Below are positions 17,623 through 26,036 of a DNA stretch of 64,000 nucleotides, one piece after another. How positions within the stretch are numbered: the first letter of the stretch is position 1; every line of letters starts with the position of its first letter. Origin of the DNA: Hoeflea sp. 108 (GTDB taxonomy: Bacteria; Pseudomonadota; Alphaproteobacteria; Rhizobiales; Rhizobiaceae); the NCBI RefSeq assembly GCF_000372965.1, contig NZ_KB890024.1:870839-934838 (forward strand). Direction: 5' to 3'. The notes beneath the pieces are model-generated. The model saw nothing but the letters and a program-made list of their open reading frames with translations, searched no databases and had not been told where the DNA came from. The position numbers and the translations under genes were made by a program.

Positions 17623-18036
17623 ATGGCCCTGCCTTCCGCCCACGAGGCGCTGATCCATCTGATGGTCATCACCTCAGCTTCCGATCGCGACATGACCGAT
17701 GTCGAGCTGGCGCGCATCGGCGTGGTGGTCAAGACCTGGCCGATCTTTGAGGATTTCAACGAAAAGCGGCTGATCTCGATTGCTCAGGACTGCCAGGAAT
17801 TGCTGCATGCCGAGGCGGGGCTCGAAGGCGTGTTGGAGCTCGCCCGCCGGGCAATTCCCGACCGGCTGCACGAGACGGCCTATGCCGCGGCCTTCGAGGT
17901 GGCGTCGGTCGACCTCGAGATGCGGATGGAGGAACTGCGTGTGCTGCAGCTTCTGCGCAAGCACCTCAATGTCGATCCGTTGACCATCGCGGCGATCGAG
18001 CGGGCGACCAAGGCCCGCCACCGCACCCTGACCTGA
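17623..18036 (+). CDS. TerB-like (tellurite-resistance B family) helical protein
   Basis: 137 residues after CCGGAGAACTCA. All-helical, acidic, with the TerB-like layout: HEALIHLMVITSASDRDMTDVELARIGVVV, then LHETAYAAAFEVASVDLEMRMEELRVLQLLRKHLNVD. The acidic DRDMTDVE and DLEMRMEE segments occupy the positions of the metal-binding loops in TerB proteins. Family members are cytoplasmic or membrane-associated and their exact role is unsettled; resistance to tellurite should not be assumed. It converges on the solute-binding protein gene, 11 bases away. Confidence 0.78.
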   Translation: MALPSAHEALIHLMVITSASDRDMTDVELARIGVVVKTWPIFEDFNEKRLISIAQDCQELLHAEAGLEGVLELARRAIPDRLHETAYAAAFEVASVDLEMRMEELRVLQLLRKHLNVDPLTIAAIERATKARHRTLT

Positions 18037-18047
18037 TTGTCGACTGG

Positions 18048-18887
18048 TCAGTAGAAGCTGACCGGGAAATAGCGAAGATAGAGCTCGGCGAAGGTGCCCT
18101 TGGCCGAGATCTCGTGCAGCGCATAGTCGAAGGCTGCGGCTAGTGCTGCATTGTCCGCCTTGGTCGCGACGGCAAGCCCGGTGCCGAGATATTCGGGGGC
18201 GATATACGGACCGCCGGCAAAGCGGCAGCAGCCTGCCGCATCCGTGCCCGCAAGCCAGAAGGACAGGCGCATGCCGTCGCCGAAGACGGCGTCGAGCTTG
18301 CCGTCCTTGAGGTCCTGGTTGAGCCAGTCGGCCCGCGAATAGGTGACCACCTTCACGTCGCCGAAATAGTCCCTGAGCACGCGCTCATGCGCCGAGCCGG
18401 CAAGGACGCCGACGCGCTTGCCGCTGAGCTTGTCGACCATGGGCTCGGTGACGGCCTGGGCCTTGCTCATGATGAAGCGCGCCGGCAATTGCAGATAGGG
18501 GCGCGAGAAGGCGTATGTCTCGCGGGTCTCGGCGGTCGCCGGAATACCGGCGATCAGCGCCTCGCCTTCGCCCTTGTTCAGCGCATCGCCCAGTTCCGCC
18601 CAGGGCAGCGCCTGGATCTGGCACTTCTCGGCAATGCCGAGTTCGGCGCAGATGGCGCGGGCGAGGTCGATGTGGAAGCCGGACAGGCGCCCGCTCTTGT
18701 CGATGAAGTTGAACGGCGGAAAGTCCGTCGTCGTCAGGAAGCGCAGGCGCGGCAGCGTCGAAAGATCCGGCTTGGGCAGCCGCTCCTTGCTGTCCCACAG
18801 CACCGGCACCTGCGGTTCGGCGGCGCGCGCCGGGCCGAGCAGCGTTGCAAGCGACACGGCAATCGCAAGCATCAGTGCGGATTTCAT
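18048..18887 (-). CDS. periplasmic amino-acid-type solute-binding protein (SBP family 3), orphan
   Basis: 279 residues with a signal peptide (MKSALMLAIAVSLATLLGPARA). The family 3 signature is at FNFIDKSGRLSGFHIDLARAICAELGI, with the paired lobe sequence GKRVGVLAGSAHERVLRDYFG. No permease or ATPase gene adjoins it, so it must work with a transporter encoded elsewhere or act as a sensor. Its monocistronic placement and the 440-base leader region upstream are noted under the intergenic entry. Confidence 0.87.
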   Translation of the reverse strand: MKSALMLAIAVSLATLLGPARAAEPQVPVLWDSKERLPKPDLSTLPRLRFLTTTDFPPFNFIDKSGRLSGFHIDLARAICAELGIAEKCQIQALPWAELGDALNKGEGEALIAGIPATAETRETYAFSRPYLQLPARFIMSKAQAVTEPMVDKLSGKRVGVLAGSAHERVLRDYFGDVKVVTYSRADWLNQDLKDGKLDAVFGDGMRLSFWLAGTDAAGCCRFAGGPYIAPEYLGTGLAVATKADNAALAAAFDYALHEISAKGTFAELYLRYFPVSFY

Positions 18888-19328
18888 GGCTGCGCTCCGG
18901 TCCCCGGCTGCGGAGTCGGCTGGAGAGCTCCCCTCGCGGCACGACCCATGGATTCAATGACTTGCACGATTCGCACCGTCCTGAAGGCGCGCTGCTTCCT
19001 GATATCGAGGCAAAGCTTTACCGTTCGGATCGCCCGGAGGCAAAGCCAATATGCACAATTGCACGGGCCGCGAACAAAGCTGGGTGGAATGCATATCCTG
19101 ATATATTGATGCGGGTGGTGTCTCACCCATTCGGGGCATGGCTTACCCAAAGGTGATATGCATTATTGGCATCGGGAGTTGCAGCACTGGGGATGTTGCA
19201 ATGACACTGGACCAACCGCCGTGGGGAGGACGCGCGCAAGCGTGCGGGCTGCGAGGAGCAGTCGGTAGCGTTTGGTCCATCGACTGTCGAAGTATCCAAA
19301 TTTTCGGCTCGCAGGCCGTGGGTGCGTG
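18888..19328. other. intergenic region with a nested inverted repeat
   Basis: No convincing gene. It contains an exact 10-bp inverted repeat, AATGCATATC (19088-19097) and GATATGCATT (19155-19164), enclosing a smaller GGGTG / CACCC hairpin (19113-19128), with AT-rich sequence around TGATATATTG. This may be an operator pair or a structured RNA; nothing else in the stretch is recognised. Confidence 0.4.
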
Positions 19329-19652
19329 ATGGTTGCGCTCGACTCCAGTCACGCAACCATCCGCCCCTCTTTTTTTGGCGCTGACGCCTCTGATCCTGCC
19401 ACCCCCGAAGAAGCCAACGACAACAGTCTGAGCCTCCATGGATCGGCCCTGTCCGACATGGTCGAGCTGCGTCTCGTCCTCGACCTACTGAGCAATTCCA
19501 AGGAAGAGCGTTTGACGCTTGCCGCGCGCGCTGAGTTCCATGGCCTGACCTTCCAGGCCGAACTGCTGGCTCAATCCTTCAGGAACTTCATGCCTTCGTG
19601 GATGATCTTGCCGTCGGGCCGGCCGACCTTGTCGAGGTCGCGGCCGTCATAG
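19329..19652 (+). CDS. doubtful small protein overlapping the 3' end of ppk2
   Basis: 107 codons from ATG 19329. The first 80 residues (DPATPEEANDNSLSLHGSALSDMVELRLVLDLLSNSKEERLTLAARAEF) look protein-like, and EEANDN is a sequence often seen in rhizobial proteins. The last 27 codons run antisense into the ppk2 end, where the composition becomes Ser/Arg-rich. It may be a real but extended gene, a decayed one, or chance. Confidence 0.35.
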   Translation: MVALDSSHATIRPSFFGADASDPATPEEANDNSLSLHGSALSDMVELRLVLDLLSNSKEERLTLAARAEFHGLTFQAELLAQSFRNFMPSWMILPSGRPTLSRSRPS

Positions 19653-20509
19653 GGCAGTGCCCTGAGAACATGCCTGATGACGGCGATGCGCGCCCGGCGC
19701 TTGTCGTTGGCCTGCACGACCTCCCAGGGCGCATAGGGCGTGTGCGTGCTCTCGACCATCAACTCGATCGCCTTGGTGTATTCGTCCCACTTGGACATGC
19801 CCGCGACATCCATCGGCGAGAACTTCCAGTTCTTCAACGGGCTGTGGCGGCGGTCGTGGAATCGCTTGAGCTGCATCTCCTGGCTGATGTCGAGCCAGAA
19901 CTTGAAGAAGTGGATGCCTTCGTTGACGATCATCTTCTCGAAATGCGGCGTCTCGGCCAGGAACTGGCGGTGCTGCTCGGGCGTGCAGAAACCCATGACC
20001 GGCTCGACGCCGGCGCGGTTGTACCATGAGCGATCGAACGTCACGAATTCGCCGGCAGTCGGGAACTGCTGGACATAACGCTGGAAGTACCACTGGCCCC
20101 GCTCTGTCTCTGTCGGCTTGGTCAGTGCCACATTGCGCGCGGTACGCGGGTTCATGTATTCGCGCACCACGAAGATGGTGCCACCCTTGCCCGCGGCGTC
20201 TCTGCCCTCGAACACCGACAATACGCGTTTGCCGGTCTTCTGCAGCCAGGCTTGCAGCTTCACCAGCTCCGTCTGCAGCGTCTCCAGTGTCTGCTCGTAT
20301 TCCTTCTGGGGCAGCTTGTCGTCATAGGGGTAGTTGCCCGACTTCAGTGCCTTCTTGTCGATCCAGTCGGGCAACACAGGATCGTCGATGTCGAAGGTCC
20401 GCTCCTCCTTGCCGACCTTTATCCTGACTGGCCCGTTCTGGGCCGCAGGATCGGCCGCATCTGCGGCCGGGGCGGCGATATCCTTCTTGCTTTCCTTGTC
20501 CTTTTTCAT
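19571..20509 (-). CDS. ppk2: polyphosphate kinase 2
   Basis: 312 residues, transferring phosphate between polyphosphate and nucleotides in the cytoplasm. The PPK2 Walker A is FEGRDAAGKGGTIF and Walker B is VTFDRSWYNRAGVEPVMGF; the lid region is FHDRRHSPLKNWKFSPMD. The N-terminal 50 residues (KKDKESKKDIAAPAADAADP) are low-complexity. It is divergent from phoR with 96 bases between the starts, which places polyphosphate metabolism beside phosphate sensing. One-domain length suggests a class I or III type; nucleotide preference is not predictable here. Confidence 0.93.
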   Translation of the reverse strand: MKKDKESKKDIAAPAADAADPAAQNGPVRIKVGKEERTFDIDDPVLPDWIDKKALKSGNYPYDDKLPQKEYEQTLETLQTELVKLQAWLQKTGKRVLSVFEGRDAAGKGGTIFVVREYMNPRTARNVALTKPTETERGQWYFQRYVQQFPTAGEFVTFDRSWYNRAGVEPVMGFCTPEQHRQFLAETPHFEKMIVNEGIHFFKFWLDISQEMQLKRFHDRRHSPLKNWKFSPMDVAGMSKWDEYTKAIELMVESTHTPYAPWEVVQANDKRRARIAVIRHVLRALPYDGRDLDKVGRPDGKIIHEGMKFLKD

Positions 20510-20605
20510 GGGATCGGCACCTTTCCAGCTTTGCGAAGCATGCTATTGGGTGGCCAGGAAGCGGTCCAGAGGCTTCTTCAAGGCGCCGTCGTATTGGGCA
20601 TTCGC

Positions 20606-21883
20606 ATGGCAGAGACCAGCACGCAGACAAGGGCAAAGCGCACGGCACGGCTGAGCGCGGGCCGGCTCTACCAGAATCGCTGGATGCTGGCGGCTGCGAT
20701 CCTTGCCGTTCTCGCTGTCCACTATCTGGGCGGTGCTTCGACAGCCTTCGCGGCCGTCGTCATTGTTGTCCTGATCCTCTTTGCCTTCGTTGCTCCGCGC
20801 ACGCAGGCTGCACGTCGCCTGGCCGAGGAAGCGGCGAGGGCGGAACGCTCGCCGCTCGACCGGTTGTCGGGCGAGAAGCTGGCGGCGGCAGTCGCCGACC
20901 CCCTGATCATCTTCGATCGCGGCGGCGCCGTGGTCCATGCCAATGAGGCAGCTGAGACCGCCTTCGGCGCGATCCGATCAGAAATGCCGCTGCTGCTGAA
21001 ATTCCGCGCGCCCGAGATGCAGGAGCTGATCGAGGCCGTGCTGGCCGGCGAGGGCAATGCCCAGACCGCCGAATATGTCGAGCGCGTGCCGTTCGAGCGC
21101 GTCTATCGCGTTACCGCTTCAGCAGTCGGGCGCGGCACCGGCCTGTTCGTGCTGGCCTTCAAGGACCAGAGCGAGTCGCGCCGCATCGACCGCATGCGCG
21201 CCGACTTCATCGCCAATGCCAGCCACGAACTGCGCACGCCGCTGGCTTCCATCGCCGGCTTTGTCGAGACGTTGCGCGGGCCTGCCAAGAACGATCCCAA
21301 CGCGCGCGACCAGTTCTTGCAGATCATGCAGAACCAGACCGGCCGCATGGCGCGGCTGATCGACGACCTGTTGTCGCTCTCCCGGCTGGAGATGAAACCC
21401 TACGTCAAGCCGGGCGTGAAGGTCGAGCTGCGCCAGACGATCGAGGCGGTCGTCGCATCGCTCGCCCCGCTCGCAACGCAGATCGGTGTCACCATCGAGC
21501 GCGATTTCCCCGAAGGCGCCATCGAGGTGCACGGCGATCGCGACGAGCTGTTCCAGGTGTTCCAGAACCTGCTCGAGAATGCCTGCAAATATGGCCAGTC
21601 GGGTGGCCGGGTGATCGTTTCCATGCGCCTCTCCACCGAGACCGGCGAGCCGGAGGTCGAGGTCACCGTGCGCGACTTCGGCCCAGGCATCCCGGCCGAG
21701 CATATTCCGCGTGTCACCGAGCGGTTCTACCGGGTCGATGTCGAGACCAGCCGCGCCCAGAAGGGCACGGGCCTCGGGCTGTCGATCGTCAAGCATATAT
21801 TGAGCCGGCACAATGGCCGCCTGACCATCAAGTCGGAATTGGGCAAGGGTTCGGCCTTTACGGTGCACCTGCCGGCGCGATAA
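20606..21883 (+). CDS. phoR: phosphate-regulon sensor histidine kinase PhoR
   Basis: 425 residues. Two N-terminal hydrophobic helices (about residues 25-65, WMLAAAILAVLAVHYL and VVIVVLILFAFVAP) lead to a PAS domain (AAAVADPLIIFDRGGAVVHANEAAE), then HisKA with phospho-accepting His in FIANASHELRTPLASIAG, and a HATPase_c domain with N box NLLENACKYG, G1 DFGPGIP and G2 KGTGLGLSIVKH. The PAS-containing, periplasm-poor layout is that of PhoR. Start ATG 20606 gives the usual N-terminus. Unlike in most relatives, the pst transporter genes do not follow; phoU comes next after 118 bases. phoB is not in the window. Confidence 0.92.
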   Translation: MAETSTQTRAKRTARLSAGRLYQNRWMLAAAILAVLAVHYLGGASTAFAAVVIVVLILFAFVAPRTQAARRLAEEAARAERSPLDRLSGEKLAAAVADPLIIFDRGGAVVHANEAAETAFGAIRSEMPLLLKFRAPEMQELIEAVLAGEGNAQTAEYVERVPFERVYRVTASAVGRGTGLFVLAFKDQSESRRIDRMRADFIANASHELRTPLASIAGFVETLRGPAKNDPNARDQFLQIMQNQTGRMARLIDDLLSLSRLEMKPYVKPGVKVELRQTIEAVVASLAPLATQIGVTIERDFPEGAIEVHGDRDELFQVFQNLLENACKYGQSGGRVIVSMRLSTETGEPEVEVTVRDFGPGIPAEHIPRVTERFYRVDVETSRAQKGTGLGLSIVKHILSRHNGRLTIKSELGKGSAFTVHLPAR

Positions 21884-21922
21884 GCCGGCAAAATTGTAAA
21901 CTCCCCCGAGCGTTTCTTTTTT

Positions 21923-21940
21923 CTGTCATCAGGCTAGCTT
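21923..21940 (+). promoter_or_regulatory. candidate pho box upstream of phoU
   Basis: CTGTCAT, four bases, then CTAGCTT: one perfect PhoB half-site with a second degenerate half (4 of 7) at the correct 11-base period, 62 bases before the phoU start. It may drive phoU separately from phoR. Confidence 0.4.
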
Positions 21941-22001
21941 AGGCTTGCGGATTCAGAAGCATGATTCATCCGTATTTTTTGCAGGAAGGCCCGAGCTTAA
22001 A

Positions 22002-22727
22002 ATGCAGTCCGTTCATATCGTCAGCGCCTATGACGAGGAGCTGAAGTTCCTCGCCCGCAAGATCGCGGCCATGGGCGGCCAGGCCGAGCGTATGGTCGAT
22101 CAGGCGGTCGCTGCCCTGGTCAATGGCGATCCCGAACTTGGACAGAGGGTGGTCCAGGACGATCTCGTGCTCGACGAGGCTGAACGCGAGATCGACGACA
22201 AGGCGATCCTGATCATCGCACGCCGCCAGCCGATGGCCACCGACCTGCGCGAGATCATCGGCGCGATCCGCATCTCCGCCGATCTCGAGCGCGTCGGCGA
22301 CCTCGGCAAGAACATCGCCAAGCGTGTCGCCGCGGTGGCCGAGGGGCGGCAGCCGACCAGCCTGTTCCGCGGGCTGGAGGCATTGGCCGAACTTGCGCTG
22401 ACCCAGCTCAAGGAGGTGCTCGACGTCTACGCGTCGCGCTCGGTCGACAAGATCGGCTTCGTCCGTGACCGCGACGAGCAGATCGATGCCATGTACACCT
22501 CGCTGTTCCGCGAGCTCCTGACCTACATGATGGAAGATCCGCGCAACATCACGCCCTGTACGCATCTGCTGTTCGTCGCCAAGAACATCGAGCGTATCGG
22601 CGACCACGCCACCAACATTGCCGAGACCATCTATTACATCGTCACCGGCGAGCAGATGCCGCCGGAGCGTCCAAAGGAAGACAAGAGCCATCGGGTGACG
22701 ACGGCGGGCGAAACCAACTCGGATTGA
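22002..22727 (+). CDS. phoU: phosphate transport regulator PhoU
   Basis: 241 residues, two repeats of a three-helix bundle with the E/DxxxD metal-binding motifs (ISADLERVGDLGKNIAKRV in the first half and VAKNIERIGDHATNIAETIYY in the second). PhoU restrains PhoR signalling and Pst uptake. ATG 22002 gives MQSVHIVSAYDEELKFLARKI, the conserved start. It is normally the penultimate gene of the pst operon; here it directly follows phoR, with corA 107 bases downstream. Confidence 0.94.
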   Translation: MQSVHIVSAYDEELKFLARKIAAMGGQAERMVDQAVAALVNGDPELGQRVVQDDLVLDEAEREIDDKAILIIARRQPMATDLREIIGAIRISADLERVGDLGKNIAKRVAAVAEGRQPTSLFRGLEALAELALTQLKEVLDVYASRSVDKIGFVRDRDEQIDAMYTSLFRELLTYMMEDPRNITPCTHLLFVAKNIERIGDHATNIAETIYYIVTGEQMPPERPKEDKSHRVTTAGETNSD

Positions 22728-22834
22728 CGAGGGGCTGGCCGCCGCTCGCGACCGGCCACTGCCGTTCCCTTTGATCCCAATAGGTTCTAGACTGGGATCC
22801 TGATCGAACAGGCCCCTCGTTCTTCAGGTGAAGC

Positions 22835-23848
22835 ATGACCGAACATGCCACGAAGTTCGACAAGAGCCCGGAGCTGGAGCCTGGCATCGTTGCCTCCAGC
22901 GTCTATCTCGGCGGCCGCCGCATAGCCGATATCTCCCTGGAAGAAGCCGGCGACTGGGCCTCCCGCGAGGGCCATGTCGTCTGGATCGGCCTGCTCGAGC
23001 CCAGCCGCGACCTGCTCTTGCGGGTGCAACGGCAGTTTCATCTTCACGATCTCGCCATCGAGGACGCCGAGCATCCGCACCAGCGTCCCAAGATCGAGCA
23101 ATATGGCGATGCGCTGTTCATCGTCGCCAGAACAGCCCAGCTCATCCAGGGCAGGGTGGATTTCGGCGAGACCCACATCTTCGTCGGCAAGGGCTACATC
23201 GTCAGCGTTCGCCATGGCGTGTCGACGTCTTATGCCGCCGTTCGCCAGCACTGGGAGAGCTGCCCGAGCGCGCTCGCCAAGGGCGAGGACTTCATCCTCT
23301 ATGCCATCCTCGATTTCATCGTGGACAACTACATGCCGGTGCTGGAGCAGATCGAGGAGGAGGTCGACGCCATCGAGGATGGTGTGCTGGCACGGCCGAT
23401 GACGACGAGCGACATCGAGCGGCTCTACATGCTGCGGCGCGATCTGTTGCGGCTGCGCAATGCAGCCGGGCCGCTTGTCGAGGTGTGCCGGCGGCTGACC
23501 AGCGCCGACCTGCCGCAGTTGCGGCCGGCGATGCACCCGCTGTTCCGCGATGTCGGCGACCATATCCGCACCGTGCTGGAAAAGGTCGACACGCTGCGCG
23601 AGGTGCTGGCTTTCGCTTTCGAGGCCAGCCTTCTGGTGGGACAGAGCCAGGAAACGGCGATTGCCAAGAAGCTGGCGTCCTGGGCGGCCATCCTTGCCGT
23701 GCCGACAGCCCTTGCCGGCATCTACGGCATGAACTTCCAGGACATGCCCGAGCTTCACTTCGCCTATGGCTACCCGACCGTGCTGGCGGCGATCGCCACC
23801 ATCTGCTCGGTGCTCTACTGGCGGTTCAGGAAGAGCGGATGGCTGTGA
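22835..23848 (+). CDS. CorA-family magnesium/divalent cation transporter
   Basis: 337 residues. A soluble cytoplasmic domain (about 1-275, including HDLAIEDAEHPHQRPKIEQYGDALF) is followed by two C-terminal membrane helices (SWAAILAVPTALAGIYGMNF and VLAAIATICSVLYWRF), with the signature GMN and the MPEL loop between them (YGMNFQDMPEL). This is the pentameric CorA channel plan. The gene starts at ATG 22835 and ends just before a bidirectional terminator shared with gcrA. Mg, Co, Ni or Zn transport cannot be distinguished by eye. Confidence 0.92.
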   Translation: MTEHATKFDKSPELEPGIVASSVYLGGRRIADISLEEAGDWASREGHVVWIGLLEPSRDLLLRVQRQFHLHDLAIEDAEHPHQRPKIEQYGDALFIVARTAQLIQGRVDFGETHIFVGKGYIVSVRHGVSTSYAAVRQHWESCPSALAKGEDFILYAILDFIVDNYMPVLEQIEEEVDAIEDGVLARPMTTSDIERLYMLRRDLLRLRNAAGPLVEVCRRLTSADLPQLRPAMHPLFRDVGDHIRTVLEKVDTLREVLAFAFEASLLVGQSQETAIAKKLASWAAILAVPTALAGIYGMNFQDMPELHFAYGYPTVLAAIATICSVLYWRFRKSGWL

Positions 23849-23859
23849 GCAGGGCAGGA

Positions 23860-23887
23860 GCGAATAGCGAATAGAGAGTAGCGAATA
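23860..23887. repeat. short heptamer tandem repeat
   Basis: Three copies of GCGAATA and one GAGAGTA in tandem directly after the corA stop. This resembles short low-complexity heptamer runs that occur between genes in Mesorhizobium-like genomes. It has no spacers and is not a CRISPR. Confidence 0.6.
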
Positions 23888-23889
23888 GA

Positions 23890-23927
23890 GAAAGGGCCTC
23901 GGAAGGTTGACGCTCCGAGGCCCTTTC
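23890..23927. terminator. bidirectional terminator between corA and gcrA
   Basis: Perfect 14-bp stem GAAAGGGCCTCGGA / TCCGAGGCCCTTTC with a 10-base loop, flanked by A- and T-rich ends, in the gap of two convergent genes. Confidence 0.85.
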
Positions 23928-23950
23928 GATTTTTACTGCCCGCTGTTCGC

Positions 23951-24475
23951 TCAGCGCGTCCGGCGACGCTCCGAAGCGGGCTGGAAAGCGATCTTCGAGT
24001 GGTAACCGCAATATGGGCCGCTCTCGCCGGCTTCGTTGCCGCAGAAGTTGAAGTCTTCGCTCAGCGGATCGCCGTTGGGCCACTTGCAGGTGCGCTCGTT
24101 GAGCTGCACCAGCTGCAGGCGGCGCGAGATTGGAACGACGACGTTCTGCACCGGACGAATGTACTGGCGGGCGACCGGCTCGACGTCGAACTGGGCCTGC
24201 AGCGCCGTGGCGCCGATGCTTGCGGTCACGGTACGGGTGACCGTAGCCGTGCGCTGTACGCTCTTGGTCGCCGAGGTGACGGCCGTTGTCGTCGTCTTTT
24301 TCTGGCGGGCGGGCGCAGCCGTGGCGCGGCCGCGGCTCGACAGCTTGAGGCGGTGTACCTTGCCGATGACGGCGTTGCGGCTGACGCCGCCCAATTGTGC
24401 TGCGATCTGGCTTGCGCTCAGACCTTCCGACCAAAGCTTCCTGAGAAGTTCGACCCGCTCGTCAGTCCAGTTCAT
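23951..24475 (-). CDS. gcrA: cell-cycle regulator GcrA
   Basis: 174 residues. The N-terminal GcrA domain is NWTDERVELLRKLWSEGLSA followed by SQIAAQLGGVSRNAVIGKVHRLKL, a helix-turn-helix that contacts sigma70 RNA polymerase at GANTC-containing promoters methylated by CcrM. A basic Ala/Thr-rich linker joins it to a C-terminal Cys/His cluster (CKWPNGDP, FCGNEAGESGPYCGYHSK), the conserved sigma-contact region. ATG 24475 follows CAGGAGC at eight bases; the frame is open upstream but the MNWTDE start is the conserved one. Two GANTC sites (24510-24514, 24530-24534) lie 35-60 bases upstream. Confidence 0.95.
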   Translation of the reverse strand: MNWTDERVELLRKLWSEGLSASQIAAQLGGVSRNAVIGKVHRLKLSSRGRATAAPARQKKTTTTAVTSATKSVQRTATVTRTVTASIGATALQAQFDVEPVARQYIRPVQNVVVPISRRLQLVQLNERTCKWPNGDPLSEDFNFCGNEAGESGPYCGYHSKIAFQPASERRRTR

Positions 24476-24778
24476 GAGACCGTGCTCCTGATTTAACGCG
24501 CAGAATTCGGAATCCTTCGCCACCCCTGGGAGTCGGGTGGGCACCACATCTATTCGGTGAGTTTGTCCGCCGCACGAAATCTAGTTATTTCTCAATTACA
24601 ATTATCGACGCGCCGACTCCGTGACAAGAGTCCGACCTGCAACAGTGATTCTGTTTTTTCGGTTTTCCCCAACTTGCCTGAGGCTGACCTTGCGGCGCTG
24701 GCCACCAAGCCCGGATCGCTTGGGCCTGCCGACGTTTTCGTTGACTTCATGTCCGAAAAACCTGATATACCCGCGGGG

Positions 24779-24801
24779 GCCGCCGCTTGAGGCGGCTTTT
24801 T
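24779..24801 (+). terminator. terminator-like hairpin in the argD leader
   Basis: GCCGCC, loop GCTTGA, GGCGGC, then TTTTT, ending 27 bases before the argD start. It would end any transcript started in the gcrA-argD gap, so it is either an attenuator or the end of a small RNA. A 77-codon open frame (24557-24790) stops inside it. Confidence 0.6.
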
Positions 24802-24828
24802 GATTTTCCGGTTCCGGAGATGCATATA

Positions 24829-26022
24829 ATGAGCGGTTCGGCGCTTTACGAGACGTTTGCTCGCGCACCCCTGGCTTTCGAGCGAGGTGAGGGTTCCTGG
24901 CTGGTTGCCGCGAATGGCGAGCGATATCTCGATTTTGCCGGCGGCATTGCCGTCAACTCGCTCGGCCACAGCCATCCGCATCTTGTCCAGGCGCTGACCG
25001 AGCAGGCCGCCAAGCTGTGGCATGTCTCGAACCTCTACGAGATCCCCGGGCAGAGCCGGCTGGGCGAAAGGCTCGCCGAGAACTCGTTCGCCGACCGCGT
25101 CTTCTTCACCAATTCAGGTGCGGAGGCGCTGGAATGCGCGATCAAGACGGCGCGCCGCTACCAGTACAAGAACGGCCATCCCGAGCGCTATCGCATCATC
25201 ACCTTCGAGGGCGCCTTCCACGGCCGCACGCTGGCGACGATCGCCGCCGGTGGCCAGGCCAAGTACCTGGAAGGTTTCGGCCCCAAGGTCGACGGCTTCG
25301 ACCAGGTGGCCTTCAACGACATCGACGCAGCCGAGAAGCTGATCGGGCCTGAGACGGCGGCGATCCTGCTTGAGCCGGTGCAGGGTGAGGGCGGCATCCG
25401 TCCGTTCCCGAATGCCTCGTTGAGGCGTCTGCGCGAGCTGTGCGACAAGCACGGCCTGCTGCTGATTTTCGACGAGGTCCAGTGCGGCATCGGCCGTACC
25501 GGCAAGCTTTACGCCTATGAGTGGACCGGCGTTGCGCCCGACCTGATGGCGATTGCCAAGGGTATCGGCGGCGGCTTTCCTGTCGGCGCCTGCCTCGCCA
25601 CCGAGGAGGCCGCAAGCGCCATGACTGCGGGTGTCCATGGCACCACCTTCGGCGGCAACCCGCTCGCCATGGCGGTCGGCAATGCCGTGCTGGACGTAGT
25701 GCTCGAAGAGGGGTTCCTTGACGAAGTCAGCCGCAAGGCGCTGCTGATGAAGCAGGGACTGGCTGCAATCGCCGACGAGTTCCCCGACGTGATTGCCGAA
25801 ATCCGCGGCACGGGCCTCATGCTTGGTCTCAAATGCAGCATGCCCAACACCAAGGTAAATATGGCGCTGCGCGACCAGAAGATGCTCGCGGTGCCTGCCG
25901 GTGACAATGTGATCCGTCTGCTGCCGCCGCTGACGACGACCGATGCAGACATCCAAGAGGCGCTCGCGCGCATTCGCGCCGGTGCTGCCAGCCTCTCCAA
26001 GGCCGCCGCCAACGGCGGGTAA
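24829..26022 (+). CDS. argD: acetylornithine/succinyldiaminopimelate aminotransferase
   Basis: 397 residues, PLP-dependent step of arginine biosynthesis (N-acetyl-glutamate semialdehyde to N-acetylornithine). Class III aminotransferase motifs: FTNSGAEALECAIKTARRY, FHGRTLATIAAGGQAKY, LIFDEVQCGIGRTGKLYAYE, and the PLP lysine in MAIAKGIGGGFPVGACLA. ATG 24829 is favoured because CCGGAG precedes it at eight bases; ATG 24820 lies inside that spacing. argF follows after 14 bases, forming the common rhizobial argD-argF pair. The leader holds a terminator-like hairpin. Confidence 0.95.
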   Translation: MSGSALYETFARAPLAFERGEGSWLVAANGERYLDFAGGIAVNSLGHSHPHLVQALTEQAAKLWHVSNLYEIPGQSRLGERLAENSFADRVFFTNSGAEALECAIKTARRYQYKNGHPERYRIITFEGAFHGRTLATIAAGGQAKYLEGFGPKVDGFDQVAFNDIDAAEKLIGPETAAILLEPVQGEGGIRPFPNASLRRLRELCDKHGLLLIFDEVQCGIGRTGKLYAYEWTGVAPDLMAIAKGIGGGFPVGACLATEEAASAMTAGVHGTTFGGNPLAMAVGNAVLDVVLEEGFLDEVSRKALLMKQGLAAIADEFPDVIAEIRGTGLMLGLKCSMPNTKVNMALRDQKMLAVPAGDNVIRLLPPLTTTDADIQEALARIRAGAASLSKAAANGG

Positions 26023-26036
26023 ACCAAGGACGTTAA

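Noticed and set aside
23860..23887. Heptamer array as a CRISPR
   Set aside because: Copies are seven bases and directly tandem with no spacers.
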